Positions 33,663 to 45,092 of a DNA stretch of 64,000 nucleotides are shown here, piece by piece. The position numbers and the translations under genes were made by a program. The stretch is from Tetradesmus obliquus (taxonomy: Eukaryota; Chlorophyta; Chlorophyceae; Sphaeropleales; Scenedesmaceae): contig CP126202.1 in NCBI GenBank assembly GCA_030272155.1, forward strand, positions 3,803,501 to 3,867,500, in the 5' to 3' direction. The notes under the pieces are model-generated. The model saw nothing but the letters and a program-made list of their open reading frames with translations, was not told the origin of the DNA and made no database searches. Each line of letters opens with the position of its first letter. Position 1 is the first letter of the stretch.

Positions 33663-36236
33663 TCACACCTCCGGCTGTGCAGCCGCCTGCTCCTGGCTGC
33701 TGCGCTGCTTGAACAGGGCGCACACCTGCTTGTGCCCCGCCTTCCAGTAGGCCTTGTTGCAGGCAGGCCCACACAGCCGCACGCTCCTGCAGGCGCTGCA
33801 CAGTGTGCCCTTGCCAGCCACCAGCTGCCGCTCAGATGCATCAGCCAGGGAGGTGCAGCCAGGGTTGGCGCAGCACCAGTCCTGCCCAGCCGCAAGCTGT
33901 ACACACACGCCGCTGCCCAGCGCCACCAGCTGCGTGGCCACAGCAGCTGGCAGCACTGCCCTGAGCTGCGCCTCAGCTGCAGCCGCTTGTTCTTTGTCAG
34001 TGCTGTTGCTGCTGCTGCTGATGCCGCTGCTACTGCTGCCGAGCGCTGCTACATGGGCCAGTGTGCTCTGCAGTTCCCGCTGCAGCTGCAGCAGGTCAAC
34101 GAGAGACTGCTGTGTTGTTGCTAGGCGACTGCTGCTGCTGCTGCTGCTGCCATCTGCTGGGTGAGTATTGGCCTGCTGCAGTACAGGCTCAAGAACAGCA
34201 ACACACCCCAGCAGTGGCGATGCAACCTCAAACAACAAGGCCTGCTCTCCTAGTACCAGGCGCCATGGCTGGTCAGGGCTGCTGCTGTCCCTCCTGTGCA
34301 ACGGCACTGCAACAATGCCTGGCTGCTTGTGCATTTGCAGCAACGCACGGCCGGCTGCATGCAGCGCGCGGCCCATCAGCAGCACGCCAGCTAGGTCAAT
34401 AGCAGATGTGGCAGCACTACTGGCAGATGCACGTGCATGCGTGCCAGCAGGGCTGCTGCGGCTGCCTGCTGCGTCAAGTGGGGGAATTTCGCTGCCAGGC
34501 TCATCCCTGCCTGCTGCTTCCGGCACACCCTGTGCTGCTGCTGCTGCTGCTGCTGCTGCTGCAGCCGACATGTTCTTCCATGCAGCTTCCTTGAAGCCTG
34601 GCAGGGTTTTGCAGATGCCTGCAACCGCCAGCAGCACCTGCAGCGGCGGCACCCAGGTGCCTAGGTCTGCTGCCGCCAGCTTGAGGCACGTGAGCCACAA
34701 GCCGCGCTGCTCTGGCAGCAGCTGCTGCTGAGTCACTGCATTCGCCAGGTAGCCAGGCAAGCCCAGGATCTCAGCAAGCCCAGTGCAGCCGAGCCCGCTA
34801 GCAGCGCCAGGATGCAGCCTGCTGGCTGCCTCTGTTGCCATCCATCTCCTGGTTGATGCCTCCAGCACTGTCGCTGTTGCTGCTGGGCTGCTCTGACACT
34901 TGATCGCAAGCAGCCGCATGTTGCCTGCAGAAATGGTGTGCGGCGCACAGGCGGGTGGCAATGAGAAGGTCTGCACATGCTGGTGGTGGGTTAATTTCAG
35001 CCCTGTCATCCTTGAGAGTATGCTGACATGCAGCGAATGGTGCAAGCTGGCTGTGACTGAGTCGCCCGTGAGCACATGCACAGCTACTGGCATACACGAT
35101 GCAAGCAGGCTGGCAGGCACATAGCAGGCATATGACTGGGCATGCAGGATGAAGCATCTGCCAGCTGCGATGTTTGTGCCTGAGGACTTCTACAGCCATA
35201 TCCCAGCTCGCAGCAGTCAACTCAGCACACCTTGAGAGAGGACGAAAAAGGCCTTTGCTGCCATCCGCCGCTCATCTTTGTTGACACTGCCCAGGGCTTT
35301 TGCCAGCGCGGCAAGTGCAGCAGGCTGCTCAACCAGCTGGCTGGCAGTGGCGTGGTCGTAGAACACCAGGTAGTGCAGCACATTCACAGTAGTAGCACGC
35401 ACTCTGGCTATTGCAGACTCCTGCCGGCTGGTCAGCAGCCGCACGAGGTCCTGCATCACGCCAGGCTGCCTTGCTAACTGCTGCATCACTGGCCGCACTG
35501 CTGCACTTGCGCCGGCCTCTGCAGCTGCAGCAAGCCCCGTCACTAACGCGCTCAGCACATCCAGCCCGGTGCACTGTGCTTCTGTGCTGTGCTGGTGCTG
35601 CAGCAGGCATGCCAGTGCTGCCATGATGCCAGGCTGCTGCAGCACACGCTGCGCATGGCTTCCTGAAAGCTGCACCAGCGCTATTGCAGCCTGCATCGCC
35701 ACACGCGTCTGTCCGCCATCTGCAACAGGCGCTACATCTGCCACGCTGAGCAGGCCCACCAGGCCTGACACTGCTGCCGGCTCTGCTGCTACACGCCGCG
35801 CTGAGACCTCAAAGTCGCAGAGGCTGACAAAGCACACTGCTGCATAACACGCAGTGAACGCGCAGCGTGCCTTTGCTGCGCTGCTGCGTGCCAGCAGCCC
35901 TGCAAGGGCAGGCAGCATGCCAGGCTGTGCTGTGATGAGCTCAGCAGCCTGGGGGCCAGGCCGTGCCAGCATTGACAGAAGCATAGCTGCATGGCCAAAG
36001 ACAGCTGTGCTGCTGGTGGCAGCAGCAGATGTGTACATGTCGCACAGCTGCCTCAGCACGGCAAGGACGCCTGGCTGCTGCAGGATTAGCAGCTTAGCTG
36101 CAGCATCTGCATCAGCCACCACGTGCAGCAGATCCTTCAGGGCTCGCAGTTGACCTATCGTGTTTCTACGGTCAGTGCTGCGTTGCAGGTGCTGCACATG
36201 CTGAGCAACTATCCTTGCTGTCTGCTGCTGCTGCAT
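33663..36236 (-). CDS. Armadillo-type repeat protein with C-terminal MYND zinc finger (copy B)
   Basis: Two exons, 755 aa, phase-consistent: 35231-36236 and 33663-34924, intron 306 bp with CTGCAG acceptor. Exon 1: start MQQQQTARIVAQHVQHLQ, then repeats such as QPGVLAVLRQLCDMY, QPGMLPALAGLLARSS, QPGIMAALACLLQHQH and a final AKAFFVLSQG at the donor. Exon 2: NMRLLAIKCQSSPAA, LLPEQRGLWLTCLKLAAADL, GRALHAAGRALLQMHKQPG, LLGCVAVLEPVLQQA, then an intact MYND finger. This is the best-preserved member of the cluster and serves as the reference for reading copies A, C and D. Function unknown. Confidence 0.8.
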
Positions 36237-36689
36237 CGCTGCTGCTGACTGCTTCGAGCCAGCTTTTTGGTTGTCAATGAGAGTTGTTGAAGGCTAAAGG
36301 GAGTTCAAGCGGCTGCAGCTCGGCTGAAACGTGGTGACGCCGAACAGCCCCGGAACGGGCTTGCTCAAGCACTGAGCCAAAAGGTGAGTCAGACACAGTT
36401 GGCTCAACGATGGAAATTACATGAAACCGTGCTTGAACCTGGATGCGGGGCCGGGAAGGCAGAACGCGGGCCGGACGGCAACCATGAGATAATGTAGACA
36501 CCACCCTTGACACCATCATGCCTACACCCTTGACGCCATCATGCCTACACCCTTGACACCATCAACGCCTCCCTCCGGTCGACTTTCGGACGTCAAGGAC
36601 CCCACGGGCCCCCGAATCTGGTTGTTGAAGCATCATCAACGCACCAGCATTACGCTTCATGCAACCATGGTTGCAGCACCCGCCACCTG
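36237..36689. other. Spacer with short tandem repeat
   Basis: 5' flank of copy B. It contains a roughly 25-bp tandem unit (CATGCCTACACCCTTGAC with a CCAT end) repeated about 2.5 times at 36518-36565. The end CCATCAACGCC recalls the SINE-like family, but no core or target duplication was found. Confidence 0.45.
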
Positions 36690-37137
36690 TCACGCCTCCT
36701 GCTGTGCAGCTGCCTGCCCCTGGCTGCCGCGCTGCTTGATCAGGGCGCACACCTGCTTGTGCCCCGCCTTCCAGTAGGCCTTGTTGCAGGCAGGCCCACA
36801 CAGCCGCACGCTCCTGCAGGCGCTGCACATTGTGCCCTTGCCAGCCACCAGCTGCCGCTCAGATGCACCAGCCAGGGAGGTGCAGCCAGGGTTGGCGCAG
36901 CACCAGTGCTGCCCAGCTGCAAGCTGCACACAGATACCACTGCCTAGCGCCACCAGCTGGCGCGCAACAGCAGCTGGCAGAGCCGCCCTGAGCTGTGCTT
37001 CAACTGCTTGGGCTGCAGTACTGCTGCTGCTGCTGCTGCTGCTATCTCTGTAGTGCTGTGTTACATGTGCCAGTGTGCTCTGCAGCTCTTGCTGCAGCTT
37101 CAGCAGGTCACTGAGCGAGTCCTGTGATGCAGCTGGC

Positions 37138-37168
<31 letters not shown>

Positions 37169-37586
37169 CGGGCCCTGCTGAGCCAGTAATCGCCTGCTGC
37201 AGTGCAGGCTTCAGAGCAGCAACACACCCCAGCAGCGGTAGTGCAACTTTCGCTGATAAGTTCCGCTTGCCTAGCACCAGTTGCCAGGGCTCGCCAGCAC
37301 TGCTGTTGCTGCTGATGCTGCCATGCGCTGGTGCTGCAACAATGCCTGGCTGCTCGTGCATCTGCAGCAGCGCACTGCCAGCTGCATGCAGTGCGCGACC
37401 CAGCAGCAGCACGACAGCTGAATCAGCATCAGCTGCGGCAGCACTGGCCGGAGCACCTGCACATGTGCCAGCAGTGCTGCTGCTGCTGCTGCCGGCGCGT
37501 GCTGCTGCTAACGGGGCTAAGTGGTTGCCAAGCTCTGCACATAATGCCGGAGGCGGGCCGCGTGCTGCTGCTGCCGCCACAGCCAC
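36690..37586 (-). pseudogene. MYND paralogue copy C, 5'-truncated
   Basis: Open frame of 298 aa covering GRALHAAGSALLQMHEQPG, LLGCVAALKPALQQA, and a complete MYND finger (CCANPGCTSL to HKQVCAL). Compared with copy B it lacks the whole armadillo exon and the first ~150 residues of exon 2, including the LLPEQRGLW block. Homology ends near 37570, where sequence belonging to the inverted copy D begins after about 130 bp. It may still be expressed as a short MYND protein; truncated pseudogene is my preferred reading. Confidence 0.6.
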
Positions 37587-37716
37587 GGCCGTACAGGCAG
37601 CATCCTGAGCACCTGGAACCTGGAACCTTTGATCGGATGCCCTCGAGTTGTCATTGAGGTGTATATTTTGTGGTGTTCACACATGTTGCCTGTGTGCCGC
37701 ACACCGAGCTGCGCAG

Positions 37717-38481
37717 GCGACGTGAGGCTGCTTGCGGCCAGCTGTGGCAGCAGCCCAGCAGCAGCAGCAGCAGCACTGGAGGCAGCAACCAGGCTACTGG
37801 CGCCACAGCTGATCAGCAGTTGCCTTCCTGAGCCTGCTGGCGGGCCAGCCGGCCATGAACTGATGGGCTTGCCCGTGTCTGTGGCAGCAGAGCTGCGCCA
37901 GCGACGCGTGCAGCAGCAGCTGCTGCCAGAGCAGCGAGGCTTGTGGCTTACCTCCCTCAAGGTGGCAGCAGCAGGGCTGGGCGGCTGGCTGCCTCCGCTG
38001 CAGGTGCTGTCGGCGGTACCGTGACTTATGCAAGGTGTTTGCGGGTGTGGAGGTCGCTGGACTGAAGGTGATGGCTGCTACCCTAGCAGCTCAGACTGGC
38101 GTGCCTGAAGCAGTGTGTCTGGCCGCAGCGGCAGAGGTAGGCAAGCAGTTTGACTCGACAACAGCAGCTGGCAGCGGCAGCAGCGGCAGCAGCACTGCTG
38201 GCACAAGTGGTGACCCAGCTGGCGTGCTGCTGCTGGGCCGCGCACTGCATGCAGCTGGCCGTGCGCTGCTGCAGATGCATGAGCAGCCAGGCACTGTTGC
38301 AACACCATCAGATGGCACAGCAGCAGCAGCAGCAACAGCCCTGGCCAGCCATGGCGCGTGGCAGGAACAGAACAGGCTTCTGCTAACCTCCTGTCAGTTG
38401 TGATCGCAATGCCATTGCTGGGGTGTGTTGCTTTGGTGCAGCCTGCACTGCAGCAGGCTGTTACGGCCTCAGCAGATGCTG

Positions 38482-38519
<38 letters not shown>

Positions 38520-38978
38520 TCTCTGGCTGCATCACAGCAGTCTGTTAGGGACCTGCTGCACCTGCAGCGGGAACTGCAGAGCGCACTGGCCGCTTGCGAT
38601 GTGGCACACCTTGGCGACGGCAGCAGCAGCAGCAGCAGCAGCACTGACGGAGCGCAAACGGCAGCGGCTGAAGCTGAACTGAAGGCTGTGCTCACAGCTG
38701 CTGTTGCGCGCCAGCTGGTGGCGCTGGGCAGCGGCGTGTGTGTGCAGCTTGCAGCTGGGCAGCACTGGTGCTGCGCCAACCCTGGCTGCACCTCCCTGGC
38801 TGATGCATCTGAGCGGCAGCTGGTGGCTGGCAAGGGCACCGTGTGCAGCGCCTGCAGGAGTGTGCGGCTGTGTGGGCCTGCCTGCAACAAGGCCTACTGG
38901 AAGGCGGGGCACAAGCAGGTGTGCGCCCTGTTCAAGCAGCGCAGCAGCCAGGGGCAGGCAGCTGCACAGCAGCAGTAA
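37717..38978 (+). pseudogene. MYND paralogue copy D, inverted, with two frameshifts
   Basis: Starts at a preserved exon-2 acceptor (GCGCAG before GDVRLLAASCGSS) but has no armadillo exon upstream. Frame runs through LLPEQRGLWLTSLKVAAAGL to a TGA at 38022-38024. The homologous peptide (DLCKVFAGVEVAG) continues in another frame from about 38023, as if one base had been gained. A second shift between about 38366 and 38400 moves the frame again before AMPLLGCVALVQPALQQA. The MYND finger is intact. Missing exon 1 plus two shifts indicate a pseudogene unless the assembly has base errors. Confidence 0.7.
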
Positions 38979-39582
38979 CACGTGATGGCTGCCAGAAGCG
39001 ATGGCGTGATTAGTAATTCTTGGATTTTCTGCACATGCATGGCTGTGTGGTGTCTTCTGGTTTTGCACATTCTTGCTAGTAGCCTACTAGGCTACCTGGT
39101 ACTAGTCCCCAGGAGCCGGGAGGAGATGCTGAGATCTCCATGCCGCGTGGCCCGCAGTTTGATGCTGGGCTCCCGGAGCCATATATACCACTTCCCAATA
39201 GTATTTGGTGGGCCTGCGGCCCTACCTTGCTACCTTGGTAAATGCCACACTGTCATTGTCGCGGTACCCGGCACGCTCGCGGTCCAGTGCAAGGTTGCTG
39301 GTAGTGAGGTTTGTGCTGCTGTGACTTCAGTCATGTGGATGAACGGCATCAGTGACTGCTGCTGACTGGCAGATCATGATGTAGTGTTACATGACGGAAA
39401 AGCGCCTCATTAATATAGAGCACAACGCAGATCTGATGCGCACCCACCCAATGCGGGTCAGCTGTGGGCACACTGACACCATGGTGTACTTGTGTGCTGC
39501 CCAGCCGTGTCGCTTCACAACACCATCGCGGCTGTCAAACGTAAACAAGGGCTGGCGCGCATGCGCACAGCAAACACAGCAT
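38979..39582. other. Spacer between convergent genes
   Basis: Lies between the 3' ends of MYND copy D (+) and the membrane protein gene (-). TGTAA on the minus strand at 39388-39392 is a fair poly(A) signal for the latter. No coding sequence seen. Confidence 0.45.
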
Positions 39583-42500
39583 TCAAACATTGGGGTACAC
39601 GTCAGCCACTGAGATGCCAGGCAGCGAGCCAGTGCCGCCACTGCTGCCCAGCACCCTGCCGCTCCTGCTCTGCTGGTAACCCCCTGCCGCAGCAGGAGCC
39701 CCAGCCGCTGACGTTGCTGCCGCTGCTGCTGCAGCGCCAGTTGCTGTCGAGGTTCTTCCACCCTGCGCTCCTCCCAGCTGCCTCGCTGCTGCTGCTCTGT
39801 AGCCGCCAGCTGCTGTGCCGCCTCCTGCAGCACCCAACGCAGCATTCAGATCACCGCTGCCAGTGCTCTGCCGATTTGCCAGCTGCAGCTGCTGCAGGGC
39901 ACCCTGACCAGGGTGTGGCGAGGCCTCGCCAGATGCCGTGCTGAAGTTGCTGTGCATCACGAGCGTAGATGGCAATGCATGCGGAGATTGCAGAGACTCC
40001 TGCGGTCCCAGCCCCTCTACTGCTGGGGGTAGGAAGCCAGCCATACGCCCCACTGTGCTCCACACAGTGCGGATCTTATCCGACATCAGGAAGTTGCCTG
40101 CTGCAGCATCCGCGCCTGCTGCTGCTGCTGCTGCACTGCCTTCCTCAACGTCCCGGTACGCCATAGAGCTGCTGCTGCGAGGTAAGGGAGTGCCGCTGCC
40201 GCCGCCGGCAGCAGTGTTGTTACCGCGCTGTGCGGCTGGCTGCTGGGCCCCTGGCGGCTGCTGCTCCGACTGCTTGAGCAGCGTGACTGCTGTCTGGAGG
40301 CTCCTCAGCAGCTCGTCCAGCTGCTGCACCTGCACGGTGTGTGCAGAGACAGACAGTGGACGAGTGAGTTGCAGATCAAAGAACAGGTGCTTCAGAGTGT
40401 GACGTTGGACCAGCATGCCGACACGCAGGCAGCTGCCCCATGCCAACCTGAAATGCCAGCGGGCACAGCCGCCATTCCTGCTCTTTACCCCCCCCCCCCC
40501 CCCCCCCCGCCGCCCCCCCATCATCGACACCCACCTGGGGCCCTGTCATTGCCTCGCTCATGGCCCTGTCGCTGGACATGAGCCCAACCCAACCAGGGGG
40601 ACACACCAAGGCACCTGCTCCTGTTACTGGTGCTGCCCTCCAAAACACACCAACTGCTGCTGCCAGCGCTGTGCACCAACAGCATGCAGACACAGGAAAC
40701 TCAAGGCGCAAGCCCTCTCTACAGCACCAGCAGCCAGTGCACCCCATCCTCTCCCCAAAGACACGCACCTGTGGGCCTGTCATGGCTTCGCTCATGGCTC
40801 TGTCGCTGGACCTGTTGAGGCAGCGCACCAGCAGCAGCCCGCCAAACAGCACCACCACCAGCCCCAGGTTGGCACCCACAGCGATGCCAAAGCTCACAGA
40901 TAGAGCCAGGCCAGCACCAGCATGCAGCCACCAGTGCTGCTACAGCCCTTTCCACAGCGCCAACGGTCACTCCACCCAAGCACAAACACCCCACACGCAC
41001 CTGTGGGCCTGTCATGGCTTCGCTCATGGCTCTGTCGCTGGACCTGTTGAGGCAGCGCACCAGCAGCAGCCCGCCAAACAGCACCACCACCAGCCCCAGG
41101 TTGGCACCCACAGCGATGCCAAAGCTCACAGATAGAGCCAGGCCAGCACCAGCATGCAGCCACCAGTGCTGCTACAGCCCTTTCCACAGCGCCAACGGTC
41201 ACTCCACCCAAGCACAAACACCCCACACCCACCTGTGGGCCTGTCATGGCTTCGCTCATGGCTCTGTCGCTGGACCTGTTGAGGCAGCGCACCAGCAGCA
41301 GCCCGCCAAACAACACCACCACCAGCCCCAGGTTGGCACCCACAGCGATGCCAAAGCTCACAGATAGGGCCAGACCAGCACCAGCATGCAGCCCTGCCAC
41401 CAGTGCTGCATCGCCTAGGGCTACCATGGTGGTTAGCAGGAAGCACACGCTGCAGTGCACCAGCACGCGCGCGCTGGCGGCAGCCACGTTGCTCTGGACC
41501 GCCCTGCGAAAAGAAAAGGTAGCAGGGAAGGGCATGGGATGGTATGTTTGTGGCAGTGCTGGTTTGACAGCAATGCAGCGGCAGACACGTTGCTGGAACG
41601 CCCTGCAGAGAGAAGAAGAAGGAAACGGCAGCGCGGGAGTGGCATGGGACAATCTGGTTGCGGCAGTGCTGGTTGACAGCGAGACAGCAGCAGCCACGTT
41701 GCTGTAGACCGCCCTGTGGAAAGAAAATGGGGCGTGGGAGTGGCATGTGGCAATCTGTTTGCGGCAGTGCTGGTTTGACAGCAATGCAGCGCCAGCCACG
41801 CTGCTCTGGACCGCCCTGCGGACAGGAGAAGCGACAGGCAGCGTGGCAATGGCATGGCCATTAGTGCATACAATTCGACTGCAGGTGTGCGAGTCTGGCG
41901 GCAGTGCAGTGCCATGAGCATTGAACAAAGCTTGCTGCTATTTGCGTGGTCGACAGGCTATGTTACACTTAAGAGCAACAGCCAGCAGGAGGGTGCGCAC
42001 CAAACACAGCCGCCTGCATCCACCTGCACTTCAAGGCTTTGGCTTTCAAGATGCAAAGCCTCCAAAAAACCAGCAGTACGTGCGCATCTACATACATTGT
42101 GTGAGCAGCCAGCAGCCAGCCAGCCCGCACCTGGCAAGCTGGCCAGCAGTTGAAGTGAGCGCCTCTGTAGGTCCAGGCCCGGCTTTGGCTGCTGCATCTC
42201 CCACTGCTGCTGCCTGGCCTTGCTGCTGCTGCTGCTGTTGACCCAGCTGGGCTGCGTCCACCTCATCGTCTGCTGTAAACCGCTGCAGCTTGCTGAGTAA
42301 GCGCTTACTCACAGCTGAGTTGCTCAGCCTGTGCCTACCTGCAGGACCTGACAAGCCTGTTGAGGAACCTGCTGTTGCTGCTGCTGCTGCTGTTGGGCTC
42401 TGGCCTGCTGACAGCAGCGGCTCTACTGCTGCTGATGTCATTGAGCCTCCTTCAGAGTTATTGGGGCTGTAGAACATGGATGAGTCATTGGTCGCACCAT

Positions 42501-42606
42501 TGCGGCTGTGCACGTGCAGCTGCTGCCGCAGCTGCTGCAGCTGCTGGTGCTGCTGCTGGGCCTCCAACTGCTCTGAGAGCTGCCTGGTGAGGCTGGCAGC
42601 TGCAGG

Positions 42607-42642
<36 letters not shown>

Positions 42643-44657
42643 GCAGAAGCGGATTGCATAAGAGGCCCATGAACCACACCTGCAAGTGACCAGGCATTGC
42701 TCGCTTGGCTATGCTATGCAACAAGTGACCAGGCATTGCTCGCTTGGCTGTGCTATGCAACAAGCATTGTGAAACAGATGGTGCTGGAAGCAGCTGTGAC
42801 AGCATGCACACTTCACCCTAGAAGCACCAGGCATCCCAAGCCTTCTGGACAACCCAAGCAGCAACAACACGCAAAGCTCATTTGCTGTGTTTCGCAGCTC
42901 GCTCAGCCCACCTGGTGCTATCTCTGCTGCGCCGCCCTGCTGCCGTGCCTGATACACATGCAGTGCATCAGAGCTGCGCCGCGGAGGCCGTCCAGCTGCT
43001 GCTGCTGCTGCCGCCTCCTGCACTGTTGTGGTGAAATGCACACAGCCGCCAGCGTCATCCAGAATGACGACGTCAGCCTGTGCAGGGGAGCTGCCTTGCT
43101 GCTGCTGCGTGCTGCCCTGAGGGTGACCATGCTGCTGCTGCTGCTGCTGCTGCTGCATTGGATCCTGGTGCAAGGTGTTGTGTAAAACGCGGGAGCCGTT
43201 CTGCTGCAGTGCATTTGACAACTGCTGCTGCTGCTGCTGCTGCACAGCTGCAGCAGCTTCGCTGGCTGATGCACCAACAGCACTTTGAGCAGCTGGCATG
43301 CCCCCTGCTGCTGCTGCTGCTGCTGCACCTGCTGCTGTGAAATCAGCTGCAGGTGCCCCAGCAGCATCCACAATGACAGCAGCCAGGCGCTCAGCAGCAC
43401 TGAACAGCAGCTGCTGCAGCTGCGGCCCTCGCTGCAGTACACCAGCGCCAGTACTGTCTGCTTCCTGAAATGCAGCTGTCAGCACTGCTGCCAGCACCTG
43501 CTGCCGCTGCTGCCACTCGGCTTCAGCACCTGTGTTGCTCAGCTGTGCTGCCAGGGACTGGGGAGTATCATGCCTGAGGATCAGCTGCGCTGCTGCTGCG
43601 GTGCACCTCAGCCCTGGCAGCATTGCCAGCAGCCGGGGTAAGGTAAGGCCATTCCTGCAGTCGTTGCGGTGCAAAACAAAGTCAGTATTCGTCTGGCTGC
43701 GGTGGCATGAGCACCACCGCATGAGTGCAATGGCTTGGTGTGCAACATATAGCACCAACAACAGCAGCTTGTGGATGTTATTATACAGCAGGCGCTGGTG
43801 AGCTGCTGTTATCACTAAGTGGTGGATTGCATTCATCAACTGCGGAATGCACTGGATGATTTATTACTCGCCCGCTCACCTGTCAATCAGCGTGCAGTAA
43901 CACACATCCAGCTTGTCAGCCACATCCCCCGTTGCACCAAGGCACATCAGGAACACCAGAGCATCCAGCCGCACCCAATTCTGCTGCTGGGATGGGCCCA
44001 TGCGAAAGCGCTGCAGCTGCTCGACAGATGGCTGCAGCGGTGTGGCAATCTGCCGCATGGTAAGTTCCTGCAAGCAGGGGATGCAAGGCAGCAGGTGACA
44101 TGCCGGCAAGCAGCCATACTGGTGGCTGGATGGACGGATGATTGATGTCAACAGCACTGTAGAAGACATATTGATAAGTGTCTGTGGTCAGCATCGCTTT
44201 ACAGACGCCTGCTGCACAGCATGAAGGATTCTGCACAGCATCCTGTCAAGGGTTGCCATTGTCAACTGCATTTAAAGCAACAACACAGCACAGCAACCAC
44301 TGCTATATCCAGAAATATGATTTGTTACCTCTGGGATAATGGAGAGCAACCCCAGGTGCTGCATTGCCAAGCTCACAGGAGCGATGTTTCCTGCACGAGT
44401 GTCTGCTGGCAGCATTGCTGCAACAGCAGTAACGGCCACATCGTAGGTCAAGGTCAAGGTTTATATGTGTTGCAGGAAGTTTGATTTTGTGCCGATACAG
44501 GGACCGGTGGGATTGTCAGCCCCGCCCTGCATGCCTGCAACTTACTGAGAGCATTCAGCAGTATGTTGCTGCTTCTGTTGATGTCCGGAGATCCATTGCT
44601 TTGACTGGCAGCTAGGTTTGCCAGGTCTATCAAAGATGAAATCTCTGGGAGCCTCAT
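39583..44657 (-). CDS. Membrane protein with two hydrophobic segments and duplicated exons
   Basis: Seven exons, about 872 aa, in phase: 44546-44657, 44329-44417, 43880-44067, 42912-43654, 42131-42599, 41233-41503, 39583-40329. N-terminal half looks folded (MRLPEISSLIDLANLAAS, SLAMQHLGLLSIIPEELTMR, NWVRLDALVFLMCLGATGD, LIDRNGLTLPRLLAMLPGL); faint EF-hand-like spacing is seen around DVCYCTLIDRNG and EADSTGAG but Ca ligands are poor. Then poly-Q/A linkers, two membrane segments (VHCSVCFLLTTMVALGDAAL and VSFGIAVGANLGLVVVLFGG), a conserved RCLNRSSDRAMSEAMTGPQ tail, and a Ser/Ala-rich C-terminus. The TM exon is flanked on both sides by partial copies. Function unknown. Start shares a 435-bp divergent spacer with ELL. 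Confidence 0.7.
40488..40508 (-). repeat. Homopolymer C21 (G21 in the transcript)
   Basis: Twenty-one C on the plus strand followed by GCCGCCCCCCC. It lies in the last intron of the membrane-protein gene, just after a duplicated donor. Confidence 0.9.
40535..41388 (-). repeat. Tandem copies of the transmembrane exon with its donor
   Basis: The 3' part of the TM exon (from LHAGAGLALS to SEAMTGPQ plus a GTG donor) occurs at 41233-41388, about 41000-41155 and about 40766-40920, period about 235 bp and nearly identical. A fourth fragment of about 45 bp (SSDRAMSEAMTGPQ) ends at about 40535. The two complete extra copies are preceded by GCTGTAG and stay open in phase 0, so they could be spliced in as repeated exons. 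Confidence 0.85.
41490..41840 (-). repeat. Four copies of the TM-exon acceptor and exon start
   Basis: Read on the minus strand, an AG followed by GGCGGTCCAGAGCAACGTGG (or a close variant) begins at 41503 (real exon), 41602, 41713 and 41815. The upstream copies diverge after about 35-45 exon bases. Period about 100-110 bp. Confidence 0.85.
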
Positions 44658-45092
44658 CTCGTCTTCATTACTTGTGAACAACAACCTCAGGTGCAAGTGC
44701 AATGCAACAGTGCTGCAAGACAGGGGTCAACGCTGCTGCAGCCTGGTTGGTCTCAGAAGCATGTCAGGAGTTGTGGCGCTGCTGTGGACACAGCAATGTC
44801 CGTGGAACTTAAACAGAAACGCCCTTCGTTAGTTTCAGCCTGGCTGAGCCATGTACCGCGTGGTTAGTTCCCCAACCAAAGAACAACACCTCTGGCAGTT
44901 CGGACCCTATGTGACTAGTCATACCTGGTATGCACCTTCAAGCGTGTGGAGTGCGCATGCTGTGCGACGGTTGCATCGTTGATGAACGGCAGGAGATCGC
45001 TTTGTGTGTGCAATCGGCCGAGCAGCATGGCATTGGACCACCTCAGTGGATAGTTTCGTTGCGACCAGGCTTGCGGCTGCACCAGCTCCAAT
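44658..45092. promoter_or_regulatory. Divergent promoter region of the membrane-protein gene and ELL
   Basis: 435 bp separate the inferred ATG of the minus-strand gene and the ATG of ELL. No core element is convincing; the call rests on gene orientation only. An additional 5' exon of either gene could lie here. Confidence 0.4.

Noticed and set aside
36504..36570. Further SINE-like copy
   Set aside because: It ends like the family (CCATCAACGCC) but has no TATGGCTTGATGG core, no ATG tail and no flanking direct repeat; treated as a simple tandem repeat.
40894..41928. 344-codon minus-strand frame
   Set aside because: It reads through four acceptor copies, introns and three exon copies. Only 41233-41503 is supported as exon.
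44418..44545. Possible U12-type intron (CCTTGAC motifs)
   Set aside because: A normal GT-AG intron with a GTTGCAG acceptor at 44418 restores the frame, so no minor-class intron is needed.
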